Positions 39,464 through 46,834 of a stretch of 64,000 nucleotides of DNA are shown piece after piece. Made by a program: the position numbers and the translations under genes. The stretch is from positions 620,001-684,000 of the forward strand of contig NZ_JQNN01000001.1 of NCBI RefSeq assembly GCF_000745265.1, in the 5' to 3' direction. Positions within the stretch are counted from its first letter, which is position 1; each line of letters opens with the position of its first letter. Source of the stretch: Massilia sp. 9096 (GTDB taxonomy: Bacteria > Pseudomonadota > Gammaproteobacteria > Burkholderiales > Burkholderiaceae_D). The notes below the pieces were generated by a model. The model made no database searches, was not told the DNA's origin, and saw only the letters and a program-made list of their open reading frames with translations.

Positions 39464-40744
39464 ATGCAACTCGCTCCATCCGGCCCGGCCAGCGCCGAGG
39501 CGTCCGATCCCGCCGTCGCCCCGGACACGGCCCCTGTCGAGCCTGCCGCACGGGCAGCCGGCCTGGTCGACCCCGCCGGCGCACCGACCGGCGAGGAGCT
39601 CGGCGCCCAGCATGGCACGCTGCGCCTGCCGATGCACGTCAATGCGCGCGGCATATCGCTCGGCATCATCGCCACCGTCGCTTTCGTATTCGCCCTGCAA
39701 TGGGCCAAGAATTTCCTGGTGCCGCTTCTGCTCGGCATCTTCATCGCCTACACCCTCAGCCCGGTAGTCCGCTGGCTCGAGCGCTGGCACGTCAAGCGCG
39801 CCATCGGCGCTACCCTGGTCACCGGCCTGATCCTGGCCGGCATGGCATTCACGGTGCAGCGCGTGCAGGGCGAAATCTTCAACATCGTCGACGAACTGCC
39901 CACGCTCACGCACAAGGTCAGCAAGCTGATGGCCGAGGCCTCGGACGGCCAGCCCTCGACCATCCAGCAGGTGCAGGCCGCCGCCGCCGAGCTCGAGCAG
40001 GCCGCCGCCAATGCCGGCGCCGATGGGCGCCGCGCCGCCGCCCAGCATCGCCCGTTGCCGACCGCACCCGCCGTCACGTCCGCCGCGGGCGCCAGCAACT
40101 TCCGCGTGATGGACTGGCTGCTGGCCGGCTCGGTCGGCCTGGCCAGCTTCATCTCGCAGGCGACGATGGTGGTGTTCCTGGTGTTTTTCCTGCTGCTCGC
40201 GGGCGACACCTTCAAGCGCAAGCTGGTCAAGCTGACCCCGTCGCTGACCAAGAAAAAAGTCACGGTGCACATCCTCGAGGACATCAACACCTCGATCCAG
40301 AATTACATGTTCATGCTGCTGGTGACCAACGTCGTGCTGGCGGCGCTGATGTGGGTGGCGCTGCGCATGATCGGGCTGGAAAATCCGGGCGCATGGGCGA
40401 TCTTCGCCGGCGTCGCGCACATCATGCCTTACTTCGGCCCGCTCCTGATCACCGCGGCGACCGGGCTGGTGGCCTTCATGCAGTTCGAGTCGCTGCGCAT
40501 GGTGATCCTGGTCGGCGGCGCCTCGTTGGCGATCGCCACCCTGGTCGGCATGGTCGTCACCACCTGGATGACCGGCAAGATCGCCAAGATGAACCCGGCA
40601 GCCGTGTTCGTCAGCCTGCTGTTCTGGGGCTGGCTGTGGGGCATGTGGGGCTTGCTGCTCGGCGTGCCGGTGGTGGTCGTGATCAAGGTCGTGGCCGAGC
40701 GCGTCGAAGACATGGAGTTCGTGGCCGAGCTGCTGGGAGAATGA
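39464..40744 (+). CDS. AI-2E family membrane transporter
   Basis: A 426-residue polytopic protein of the AI-2E exporter-like superfamily (YhhT/PerM/TqsA). The ~60-residue N-terminal extension is Ala/Pro-rich; then about eight membrane helices follow, with VPLLLGIFIAYTLSPVVRWLERW, IQNYMFMLLVTNVVLAALMWVALRMIGLENPGAWAIFAGVAHIMPYFGPLL and PAAVFVSLLFWGWLWGMWGLLLGVPVVVVIK. The PYFGP motif is typical. Members move different small molecules or ions, so autoinducer transport should not be assumed. Start at 39464 (AGGAAG upstream). A terminator follows. Confidence 0.88.
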   Translation: MQLAPSGPASAEASDPAVAPDTAPVEPAARAAGLVDPAGAPTGEELGAQHGTLRLPMHVNARGISLGIIATVAFVFALQWAKNFLVPLLLGIFIAYTLSPVVRWLERWHVKRAIGATLVTGLILAGMAFTVQRVQGEIFNIVDELPTLTHKVSKLMAEASDGQPSTIQQVQAAAAELEQAAANAGADGRRAAAQHRPLPTAPAVTSAAGASNFRVMDWLLAGSVGLASFISQATMVVFLVFFLLLAGDTFKRKLVKLTPSLTKKKVTVHILEDINTSIQNYMFMLLVTNVVLAALMWVALRMIGLENPGAWAIFAGVAHIMPYFGPLLITAATGLVAFMQFESLRMVILVGGASLAIATLVGMVVTTWMTGKIAKMNPAAVFVSLLFWGWLWGMWGLLLGVPVVVVIKVVAERVEDMEFVAELLGE

Positions 40745-40776
40745 CGGCCGCGAACGCCGCCTGACCCGGACCCTGC

Positions 40777-40811
40777 AGGACTTCCCGGCCACCGGCCCGG
40801 AAGTCCTTTTT
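40777..40811 (+). terminator. Rho-independent terminator after the AI-2E family gene
   Basis: AGGACTTCC and GGAAGTCCT pair around a GC-rich inner region and are followed by T residues. It ends 11 nt before the stop of the convergent BrkB-like gene. Confidence 0.85.
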
Positions 40812-40821
40812 CATTGCGCGA

Positions 40822-41835
40822 TCAAGCCGTATGCTGGCCCGCCGCGCTGCTCCTGCGCTCCGGCGAACCGGCGCCGCCGCGGTTGGTCCATCCGGCGCTG
40901 CGGCGTTCGCGCACGCGGCGCTCCTGCGCGCCGCCCCAGCCCTGGGCACCGCCGGTGGGCGCCGGTTTATGTTTCAGGCTGCCCAGCTGGATCGCATACT
41001 GGCGCGCGAATTCCGCGCCCAGGAAAAAGATCTGCGCCGAGTAGTACACCCACAGCAGAAGCGCAATCAGCGAACCGGCCGCGCCGAAGCTGTTGGCGGT
41101 GCCGCTGCTGCCGATGTACAGGCCGATGCCGAATTTGCCCAGCGTGAACAGCAAGGCGGTGCCGAGTGCGCCGATGGTCACGTCGTGCCAGGACAGCTTG
41201 ATGCGCGGCAGCAGCTTGAAGATGGCCGCGAACATGGTCGCGATCACCAGGAAGCCGAAACCCGACGCCACCCAGCCGAGGATGACGGTGGCCGACTGCC
41301 ACATCCCGCCGATGAATTTTTCGGCGATGGTCAGCGCGGCCGACACCACCAGCGAGGTCATCAAGAGCAGGCCGAGGGTCAGGATCACGCCGAACGACAG
41401 CAAACGCGTGCGGATCGTGTCCCACCAGCTGGCGTCGGCCGGCGCCGGCACGTCCCAGATCTCGTCCAGGCTGTCCTTCAGTTCCGAAAAGGCACTGGTC
41501 GCGCCGACGATCAGCAGCACCGTGGCCACGATGGTGGCGATCACGCCGCTGTCCTTGTTGCGCGCGCCGACCAGGATGGCCTGGATGGTTTGCGCGCCGG
41601 ATTCGCCGACCAGGCGGCGCAATTCGTTCAGCATCTGACCCTGGGCCGCTTCCTGGCCATAGAACATGCCGGCGATGGCGATCACCAGCACCAGGATCGG
41701 CGCCAGCGAGAACAGCGAGTAAAAGGCGAGGGCGGCGCCCTTGCTGGCCGCGCGGTGGGCCAGCCATTCGGTCACGGCGCAGCGCATCACCTTGAAGATG
41801 TCGCGCAACGAGGGTAGTCGTTTCAAGATTTCCAT
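40822..41835 (-). CDS. YihY/BrkB family membrane protein
   Basis: A 337-residue inner-membrane protein with six membrane segments and family motifs: AAALAFYSLFSLAPILVLVIAIAGMFYG (with the usual AAxxAFYxxxSLxP), SGVIATIVATVLLIVGATSAFSELKDSLDEIW, and LSWHDVTIGALGTALLFTLGKFGIGLYIG. The ~45-residue C-terminal tail is hydrophilic and Arg-rich (QERRVRERRSAGW). The function of the family is unclear; the ribonuclease BN name is obsolete. The start at 41835 has GGAGG upstream. It may be a late gene of the ompA transcript if read-through passes the hairpins. Confidence 0.88.
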   Translation of the reverse strand: MEILKRLPSLRDIFKVMRCAVTEWLAHRAASKGAALAFYSLFSLAPILVLVIAIAGMFYGQEAAQGQMLNELRRLVGESGAQTIQAILVGARNKDSGVIATIVATVLLIVGATSAFSELKDSLDEIWDVPAPADASWWDTIRTRLLSFGVILTLGLLLMTSLVVSAALTIAEKFIGGMWQSATVILGWVASGFGFLVIATMFAAIFKLLPRIKLSWHDVTIGALGTALLFTLGKFGIGLYIGSSGTANSFGAAGSLIALLLWVYYSAQIFFLGAEFARQYAIQLGSLKHKPAPTGGAQGWGGAQERRVRERRSAGWTNRGGAGSPERRSSAAGQHTA

Positions 41836-41850
41836 GAGGGCTTCCTCCAA

Positions 41851-41875
41851 AGAAAAACGCGCCCGAAGGCGCGTT
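41851..41875 (-). terminator. Rho-independent terminator for the ompA-like gene
   Basis: AACGCGCC and GGCGCGTT pair around CGAA (41856-41875), and the reverse strand continues into TTTTTCTTT. Ends transcripts coming from 41953-42987. Confidence 0.8.
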
Positions 41876-41891
41876 CACGGGCCTACGCCCT

Positions 41892-41942
41892 GGAGCGTCG
41901 GTGACGCTCCGATTTTCGCGTCGTGGGACCGGATGGTCCCAC
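41892..41942. other. Two further perfect hairpins behind the ompA-like gene
   Basis: GGAGCGTC/GACGCTCC around GGT (41892-41910) and GTGGGACC/GGTCCCAC around GGAT (41923-41942). With the terminator this makes three stacked hairpins in about 90 nt, starting 10 nt after the stop codon. They may stabilise an abundant outer-membrane protein mRNA. Confidence 0.7.
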
Positions 41943-41952
41943 ATCGGCAGGA

Positions 41953-42987
41953 TTACTGCACGCGGCGTTCGATGGTGATCTGCTCGACTTCCACGCGGCG
42001 GTTCGGCGCCAGGCAGGCGATCAGGTCTGCACGCTTCTTCTGGTGGCAGTCGGTCACGACCGGGTTCTCTTCGCCCTTGCCGTGGGTCTGCAGGCGGCTG
42101 GCGTCGACACCCTTGCCAACCAGGTAGGCCTTGACGGCGTCGGCGCGGCGCTGCGACAGCTTGTGGTTGTACTTGCTCGAACCCAGGCGGTCGGTGTAGC
42201 CGGTGATGTCCACGTCGGTGATCGAGGTGTCGGCCTGCATTGCGGCGGCGATGTCGTCCAGCTTCGGCTGCGGCATCGACAGGGTGGCGCTATCGAAGCC
42301 GAACAGGTCGGTCGACGACAGGGTCACCTTCTCGAAGCGTGCCGGCGGCGGCGGCGGCGGAGCGACTGGTTCCGGAGCCGGCGGCGGGGTTTCAGCAACC
42401 GGCGGTGCCGGCGGTGCCGGCGGGATCGGGCGCGGCGGCGGGCTGAACGCGTAGTTCAGGCCCACGGTGACGTAGCGGGTGTTGGCTTTGGAGAAGCCGA
42501 ACTTGTCGTCGTCGCGCAGGTTGCTGCGCACTTCGCGCACGTCGGCCTGCAGCGACCACTGGTCGGTCAGGCTCGCCTGGAAGCCGACGCCGGCGGTGTA
42601 GTAGGGAGACCAGCCGTTAGCGTGGCGAATCGGATTGCGCTCGTGGTCGTACTCGCCGCCCACGCCGACCAGCAGGTACGGACGGAAGGCTTTGCGCGAC
42701 AGCATCAGCAGCGCGTCGACGCCGACCAGGCCCTGGCCGTACTTGTAGTCGCCGTTGTTGGCTTCAGCATAGGTGGCGCCAGCCTGGATGTCCCACAGCG
42801 GGTGCACGGCCTTGCCGAACTTGATGCCGCCACCGGCTTGCTTCTTGTCGATCACGAAATCGTGGTCGGGCTTGATGCCGACGACGGTCGGAGCAACGTA
42901 CCACGACGGGTTCACGATATCCGTATCCTGGGCCATTGCCGAACCGGCAGAGCACAAGAAGGCGGCAGCCAGAGCGATCTTCTTCAT
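41953..42987 (-). CDS. OmpA family outer-membrane protein
   Basis: A 344-residue OmpA/OprF-type protein. A signal peptide (cleavage after AMAQ, about residue 20), an N-terminal eight-stranded barrel (about 21-195, SWYVAPTVVGIKPDHDF, GVGFQASLTDQWSLQADVREVRSNL), a proline-rich hinge (PPPRPIPPAPPAPP and further) and a C-terminal OmpA domain. That domain has LFGFDSATLSMPQPKLDDIA, ITGYTDRLGSSKYNHKLSQRRADAV and APNRRVEVE. A CX10-12C pair (TDCHQKKRADLIAC) occurs in the OmpA domain. It is a major structural porin-like anchor to peptidoglycan. A palindromic box lies 102 bp upstream. Confidence 0.93.
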   Translation of the reverse strand: MKKIALAAAFLCSAGSAMAQDTDIVNPSWYVAPTVVGIKPDHDFVIDKKQAGGGIKFGKAVHPLWDIQAGATYAEANNGDYKYGQGLVGVDALLMLSRKAFRPYLLVGVGGEYDHERNPIRHANGWSPYYTAGVGFQASLTDQWSLQADVREVRSNLRDDDKFGFSKANTRYVTVGLNYAFSPPPRPIPPAPPAPPVAETPPPAPEPVAPPPPPPARFEKVTLSSTDLFGFDSATLSMPQPKLDDIAAAMQADTSITDVDITGYTDRLGSSKYNHKLSQRRADAVKAYLVGKGVDASRLQTHGKGEENPVVTDCHQKKRADLIACLAPNRRVEVEQITIERRVQ

Positions 42988-43619
42988 ATTATTCACAGGT
43001 AACTCCCATAAGTTGTAAAGGTACTGACATCGCATGTCTGAACAGAGATGTTGATGCCAAGCTTACAAGTCAGCAGTTCCGTAGGTCAGTGCGGTACCGC
43101 ACCTACGAACCGTCTGCCGTGGTAATTCTACAACGTGTGCAGAAATACCACAGTCCGCGCATGTTTCCGATTGTTACCAATATCGCTCGGGATTGTTGTA
43201 TTAGCCCCATTTGCAGCGTACTTGCGCTAACCAAGAGATATGGAAATTGCGCAAACACGGAGAGAATTGTCATAATTGCACCGTCTCATGTCATTGAAAC
43301 GCCACACGGCACGACACGCGAAATGTTGCCCGCATTTGTATCATTTCTGCGTATTTACGTAAAAAGAGTCCGCGTTTCATATTCAACAGTGTTTCTAGCT
43401 CATCAATCGATTTCGATGTGCTTGCCTCTGAGCGGGCTGATGGTTTAATAACTTTCAGAAATTTTTAGCAATGTGGTCTGGCGCACAGACCAGGGGGTGG
43501 TGCGACAGGCAATCTTGTAACCAGTTAAGCGGAACCGAAGTGTTGTCCAACGGTCATACGAAGCACACGACGGTCCGGGCCATACCAGAACACAGTCTTT
43601 ATTTACGGAGCAAACCAAT
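42988..43619. other. 632-bp AT-rich intergenic region between divergent genes
   Basis: No gene supported. The left end holds the ompA promoter with a regulon-type box (43089-43102). The rest (about 43130-43480) is markedly AT-rich and full of short ATTG/TTCATA tracts, unlike the GC-rich surroundings. It may contain the promoter of the wHTH gene at 43620, an unannotated small RNA, or foreign DNA. I saw no tRNA, rRNA or clear terminator in it. Confidence 0.5.
43089..43102 (-). promoter_or_regulatory. GTNCG-N4-CGNAC box (site 9)
   Basis: GTGCG-GTAC-CGCAC, a fully palindromic 14-mer, 102 bp upstream of the ompA-like start (42987). A -10-like TGTAAG on the reverse strand begins 28.5 bp from the centre, 1 bp off the spacing seen at the other sites. 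Confidence 0.6.
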
Positions 43620-44225
43620 ATGCATGCAGCGACTCACCACAATGCGGTGCAAGGCGACCTCAACGCAGTGCACACTTCCAGCAACTCTGCATTGATCGAA
43701 CGTGTCCCGCCGCAGCCGACCGAACGCGCCCCCATTTCACTGGCGCCGATCGAACGCGTGCGGTCGACGTCGGCGACCCAGCGCCGCATCGAGAACATGC
43801 AGAAGCTGATTGGCGAGCTGCAAACCCACGAGATGCTGGCCGACGAGATCGCCTGGTTCCTCAAGTTTTCGCCGTCGGGCGCCCGCAAGTACATCCGTGA
43901 CCTGCGCGAAGCCGGCGTGATCGAACTGGCGCGCTACATCGAAGGCACCGCAACCTACCTCGGCAAGGCCGTGTACCGCATTTCGCCGGATCCCGATCGC
44001 GTCAAGGCCTTCCTGGGCGCGATCTGCCAGCCGAAGCGCGAAGGCGCCGCCCCGCGCAAGGAGCGTCCGGGCCTGCGCGAGCAGAGCATGGCCGGCACCG
44101 GCCGCCACTTCCACATCCTGGCCGATGACACCCACTATGCGATCCGCGTGAACCGCAGCCCGGTCGCCCGCGATCCGCTGGTCGCCGCGCTGTTCGGCCC
44201 CGCTCCGGGCCAGACCGCCAAGTAA
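43620..44225 (+). CDS. Winged helix-turn-helix protein
   Basis: A 201-residue soluble protein. The first ~55 residues are low complexity. A winged-helix fold spans about 58-115 (QKLIGELQTHEMLADEIAWFLKFSPSGARKYIRDLREAGVIELARYIEG). The C-terminal half contains HILADDTHYAIRVNRSPVARDPLVAALFG. This looks like an ArsR/MarR-type DNA-binding protein common in Oxalobacteraceae, without known targets. GGAG lies upstream of the ATG at 43620. It is preceded by the long AT-rich gap and followed by a strong terminator, so it is transcribed alone. Confidence 0.75.
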   Translation: MHAATHHNAVQGDLNAVHTSSNSALIERVPPQPTERAPISLAPIERVRSTSATQRRIENMQKLIGELQTHEMLADEIAWFLKFSPSGARKYIRDLREAGVIELARYIEGTATYLGKAVYRISPDPDRVKAFLGAICQPKREGAAPRKERPGLREQSMAGTGRHFHILADDTHYAIRVNRSPVARDPLVAALFGPAPGQTAK

Positions 44226-44261
44226 TTCGCGCCACCCAAATCCGCGCCCAGCCGGGCGCCG

Positions 44262-44296
44262 ACGCCACCCCGCCAACCGGCCGGGTGGCGTTTTTT
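44262..44296 (+). terminator. Rho-independent terminator after the wHTH gene
   Basis: ACGCCACCC (44262-44270) pairs with GGGTGGCGT (44283-44291) and is followed by a six-T run, 37 nt after the stop. Confidence 0.9.
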
Positions 44297-44367
44297 CTTG
44301 AAAAAGCAGTCATCTTGAAAAACCGATAAGCGAGCCAATATGGCAAGCAAATCAACAAGGAGAGAGC

Positions 44368-45117
44368 ATGTTACCGAGCGCCGCATCGCTGGAAGGAAAA
44401 CCCGTTCCCCGCGCCGTGTTCAAGGTGCGCACCGACAACGCATGGCGCGACGTCACGACCGACGAGCTGTTCAACGGCAAGACCGTGGTCGTGTTCGCGC
44501 TGCCCGGCGCTTATACGCCGACCTGCTCGTCGTCGCACCTTCCGCGCTATAACGAATTGGCCGGCGTGCTGCGCGAGAACGGCGTCGACGAGATCGTCTG
44601 CATCGCCGTCAACGACGCCTTCGTGATGAATGCCTGGAAGGGCGGCCAGGAAGCCGACCATATCACCATGATCCCGGATGGCAACGCCGACTTCACCGAG
44701 GGCATGGGCATGCTGGTCGACAAGCGCGAACTCGGCTTCGGCAAGCGCTCCTGGCGTTATTCGATGCTGGTGCGCGACGGCGTCATCGAAAAAATCTTCA
44801 TCGAGCCCGACAAGGAAGGCGATCCGTTCGAGGTGTCGGACGCCGACACCATGCTCAAGCACGTCAACCCGGACGCCGTGCCGCCCGAGCCGGTCGTGAT
44901 GTTTTCCAAACCGGGCTGTCCGTTCTGTGCGCGCGCAAAAGCATTGCTCAAGGCGCGCGGCATCGCGTTTACCGATATTCCGCAAGACCACAAGATCAAT
45001 ACCAGCGTATTGCGGGCGGTCTCGGGCGGGACTACCTGGCCCCAGGTGTTCATGGGTGGCCGGCTGATCGGCGGCCTGGATGCCGTGGAAGCGCATTTCG
45101 CACCCACCAGCTTCTGA
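44368..45117 (+). CDS. Peroxiredoxin-5/glutaredoxin fusion protein
   Basis: A 249-residue hybrid (hyPrx5 type). The N-terminal Prx5 domain (about 1-165) has the peroxidatic Cys at about 53 in PGAYTPTCSSSHLP. The C-terminal glutaredoxin domain (about 172-249) has CPFC in VVMFSKPGCPFCARAK and the GSH-binding TTWPQVF and GGLD segments. Such fusions reduce hydroperoxides with glutathione without a separate thioredoxin. GGAGAG precedes the ATG. The stop overlaps the next start by 1 nt (TGATG), so it is coupled to the MtfA-like peptidase. Confidence 0.94.
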   Translation: MLPSAASLEGKPVPRAVFKVRTDNAWRDVTTDELFNGKTVVVFALPGAYTPTCSSSHLPRYNELAGVLRENGVDEIVCIAVNDAFVMNAWKGGQEADHITMIPDGNADFTEGMGMLVDKRELGFGKRSWRYSMLVRDGVIEKIFIEPDKEGDPFEVSDADTMLKHVNPDAVPPEPVVMFSKPGCPFCARAKALLKARGIAFTDIPQDHKINTSVLRAVSGGTTWPQVFMGGRLIGGLDAVEAHFAPTSF

Positions 45118-45992
45118 TGGAAGCCGCTTTGGCCTATGTCGTGCTGGCCGGCGCCTTGCTGCTGGCCTGGTGGCTGCCACGCCGCCGCCTGAACGCGGCC
45201 CTGGCGCGGCCGCTGGACCCGAGCGAACTGGCCATCATCGAGCGCAACGTCGCGCAATACCTCGGCATGCCCGAGGCCCTGCGTGGGCAGCTGCAGCGTC
45301 TGGTCAAGCAGTTCCTGCACCAGAAGCGTTTCGTCGGCTGCGCCGGGCTGGAGCTTACGCAGGAAATGCGCGTGACGATCGCCGCCCAGGCTTGCCTGCT
45401 GCTGGTCGGACGCACAGGCCGGGACGCGCGGGTCTATCCCGAACTGCGCACGATCCTGGTCTATCCGGGCGCCTTCCTGGTGCCGCGCCGCCAGCAGGAC
45501 GAGGCCGGCGTGGTGAGCGAAACGCGCCACGATCTGCTGGGCGAGTCGTGGAGCGATGGCCGCGTGATCCTGTCCTGGGAGCACGTGCGCCGCGCCGGCT
45601 TGCCGCCCGAGGGCACGCACAACGTGGTGCTGCACGAATTCGCGCACCAGCTCGACAGCGAGTCGGGCAGCAACAATGGCGCGCCGTATCTCGGCAGCGC
45701 GGAACGCTACCGCAGCTGGTCCCAGACGCTGTCGCGCGATTTCGAGCTGCTGCGCCGCGATACCTATTTCGGCTACCGCGACGTGCTCGATCCCTACGGC
45801 GCCACCAGCCCCGCGGAATTCTTCGCGGTCGCTACCGAAACCTTTTTCGAGCAGCCGCACGCGCTGGCCGAGCGCCACCCCGAGCTGTACCACGAATTCC
45901 AGAAATACTACCGGGTCGACCCGCGCGCGTGGATGATGGCGCCGCGCCAGGAACCCGCGTATGCCGGCGTGGTCTATGGACAGTGGCAGTAA
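45117..45992 (+). CDS. mtfA: Zinc-dependent peptidase, MtfA (M90) family
   Basis: A 291-residue protein with one N-terminal membrane segment (about 3-22) and a metallopeptidase domain. The HEFAH zinc motif is at about 173-177 (VVLHEFAHQLDSESG) and the distal glutamate region in FFAVATETFFEQP. E. coli MtfA acts as an aminopeptidase modulated by the glucose regulator Mlc; this organism need not have Mlc. An N-terminal helix is unusual beside E. coli MtfA and suggests membrane attachment. It starts inside the stop of the peroxiredoxin gene. Confidence 0.88.
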   Translation: MEAALAYVVLAGALLLAWWLPRRRLNAALARPLDPSELAIIERNVAQYLGMPEALRGQLQRLVKQFLHQKRFVGCAGLELTQEMRVTIAAQACLLLVGRTGRDARVYPELRTILVYPGAFLVPRRQQDEAGVVSETRHDLLGESWSDGRVILSWEHVRRAGLPPEGTHNVVLHEFAHQLDSESGSNNGAPYLGSAERYRSWSQTLSRDFELLRRDTYFGYRDVLDPYGATSPAEFFAVATETFFEQPHALAERHPELYHEFQKYYRVDPRAWMMAPRQEPAYAGVVYGQWQ

Positions 45993-46021
45993 GGACCTTG
46001 CCGGTGGCATGGCTGAGCTGC

Positions 46022-46035
46022 GTGCGTTTGCGAAC
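46022..46035 (+). promoter_or_regulatory. GTNCG-N4-CGNAC box (site 10)
   Basis: GTGCG-TTTG-CGAAC in the 102-bp gap upstream of the glycine-zipper gene at 46095 (59 bp before its ATG). A weak -10-like CATGCT begins 29.5 bp from the centre. It separates this gene from the peptidase gene upstream. Confidence 0.5.
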
Positions 46036-46094
46036 AGAGTCAATGTCGATCCGGGCGCATGCTGCGGATACTTTCGATGCAGGAGGAGTTCAAC

Positions 46095-46649
46095 ATGTCC
46101 ACGATCATCGCAGGGCACTTCCAGCTTCAGGATGAAGTCGACCAGGCGCGCCGTGCGCTGGTGGACGCCGGTTTTTCGAGCGACCGCATCAGCGGTTTCT
46201 ACCTGAGCCAACCCGGCCAGCACGACCTGACCCCGATCGGCGGCGACCATATCGAATCGCCCGGCGCCAAGGAAACCGGCGCCGGCGTGGCCCAGGGTGC
46301 GACCGGCGGCGCCGCGATCGGCGTGGCGGCCGGCGCGGCTACTTCACCCATCACCGGCCCGCTCGGGCCCATCGTCGGCGGCCTGGTCGGCGCCCACGTC
46401 GGTTCGCTGTTCAGCTTCAGCAAGATGAAGGAAGCCGGCGAATCCGAGCAGGGCGGCCACGCGCCGGTGGAAAACCGCATGGCCGGCATGCTGGTGGCGG
46501 TCGCCTTCGACGACGCCGGCCAGGAAGGGCAGGCGGTCGAAGTGCTGCGCCGCCTCGGCGCCCAGCAGATCGAACGCGCCACGGGCAATATCGTCGACGG
46601 CGACTGGGCCGATTTCGATCCGTCCAGCGCCCCTGACATCATCCATTGA
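46095..46649 (+). CDS. Glycine-zipper protein without signal peptide
   Basis: A 184-residue protein. The N-terminal ~50 residues (STIIAGHFQLQDEVDQARRALVDAGFSSDRISGFYL) and the C-terminal ~60 (MAGMLVAVAFDDAGQEGQAVEVLRRLGAQQIERATGNIVDGDWADFDP) look like two ferredoxin-like halves of one domain. They are split by a glycine-rich hydrophobic hairpin (about 68-115, GVAQGATGGAAIGVAAGAATSPI). No signal peptide is seen, so membrane insertion would be by the hairpin itself. Proteins of this layout are called general-stress or glycine-zipper proteins. Start at 46095, GGAGGAG upstream. Confidence 0.8.
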   Translation: MSTIIAGHFQLQDEVDQARRALVDAGFSSDRISGFYLSQPGQHDLTPIGGDHIESPGAKETGAGVAQGATGGAAIGVAAGAATSPITGPLGPIVGGLVGAHVGSLFSFSKMKEAGESEQGGHAPVENRMAGMLVAVAFDDAGQEGQAVEVLRRLGAQQIERATGNIVDGDWADFDPSSAPDIIH

Positions 46650-46742
46650 GTTTTCGCCCGATCGCGCGCCGCCGCAGACGCGGACCGGGCGACGGTGGCG
46701 TTGTTGCGCCATCGGCACGCGTTCCCCGAGCTCGCTGGAGGT

Positions 46743-46756
46743 TTGAGTTAGCTCAA
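46743..46756 (+). promoter_or_regulatory. FNR-like box upstream of phaB
   Basis: TTGAG-TTAG-CTCAA, a perfect inverted repeat fitting the FNR/Anr core TTGA-N6-TCAA, 78 bp before the phaB start. A -10-like TAGACT (46778-46783) begins 28.5 bp from the centre, close to class II activator geometry. Suggests oxygen- or redox-controlled polyhydroxybutyrate precursor synthesis. Confidence 0.5.
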
Positions 46757-46834
46757 AAGTTCCCCTTGTCGCCGTCCTAGACTCAGTGCTTCATGTCGCG
46801 CATCCCGCGCGGCTTCGATCACAGGACGACGACC

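Noticed and set aside
42936..43448. 170-residue forward frame across the AT-rich gap
   Set aside because: Overlaps the start of the ompA-like gene and its box on the other strand and has no ribosome binding site.
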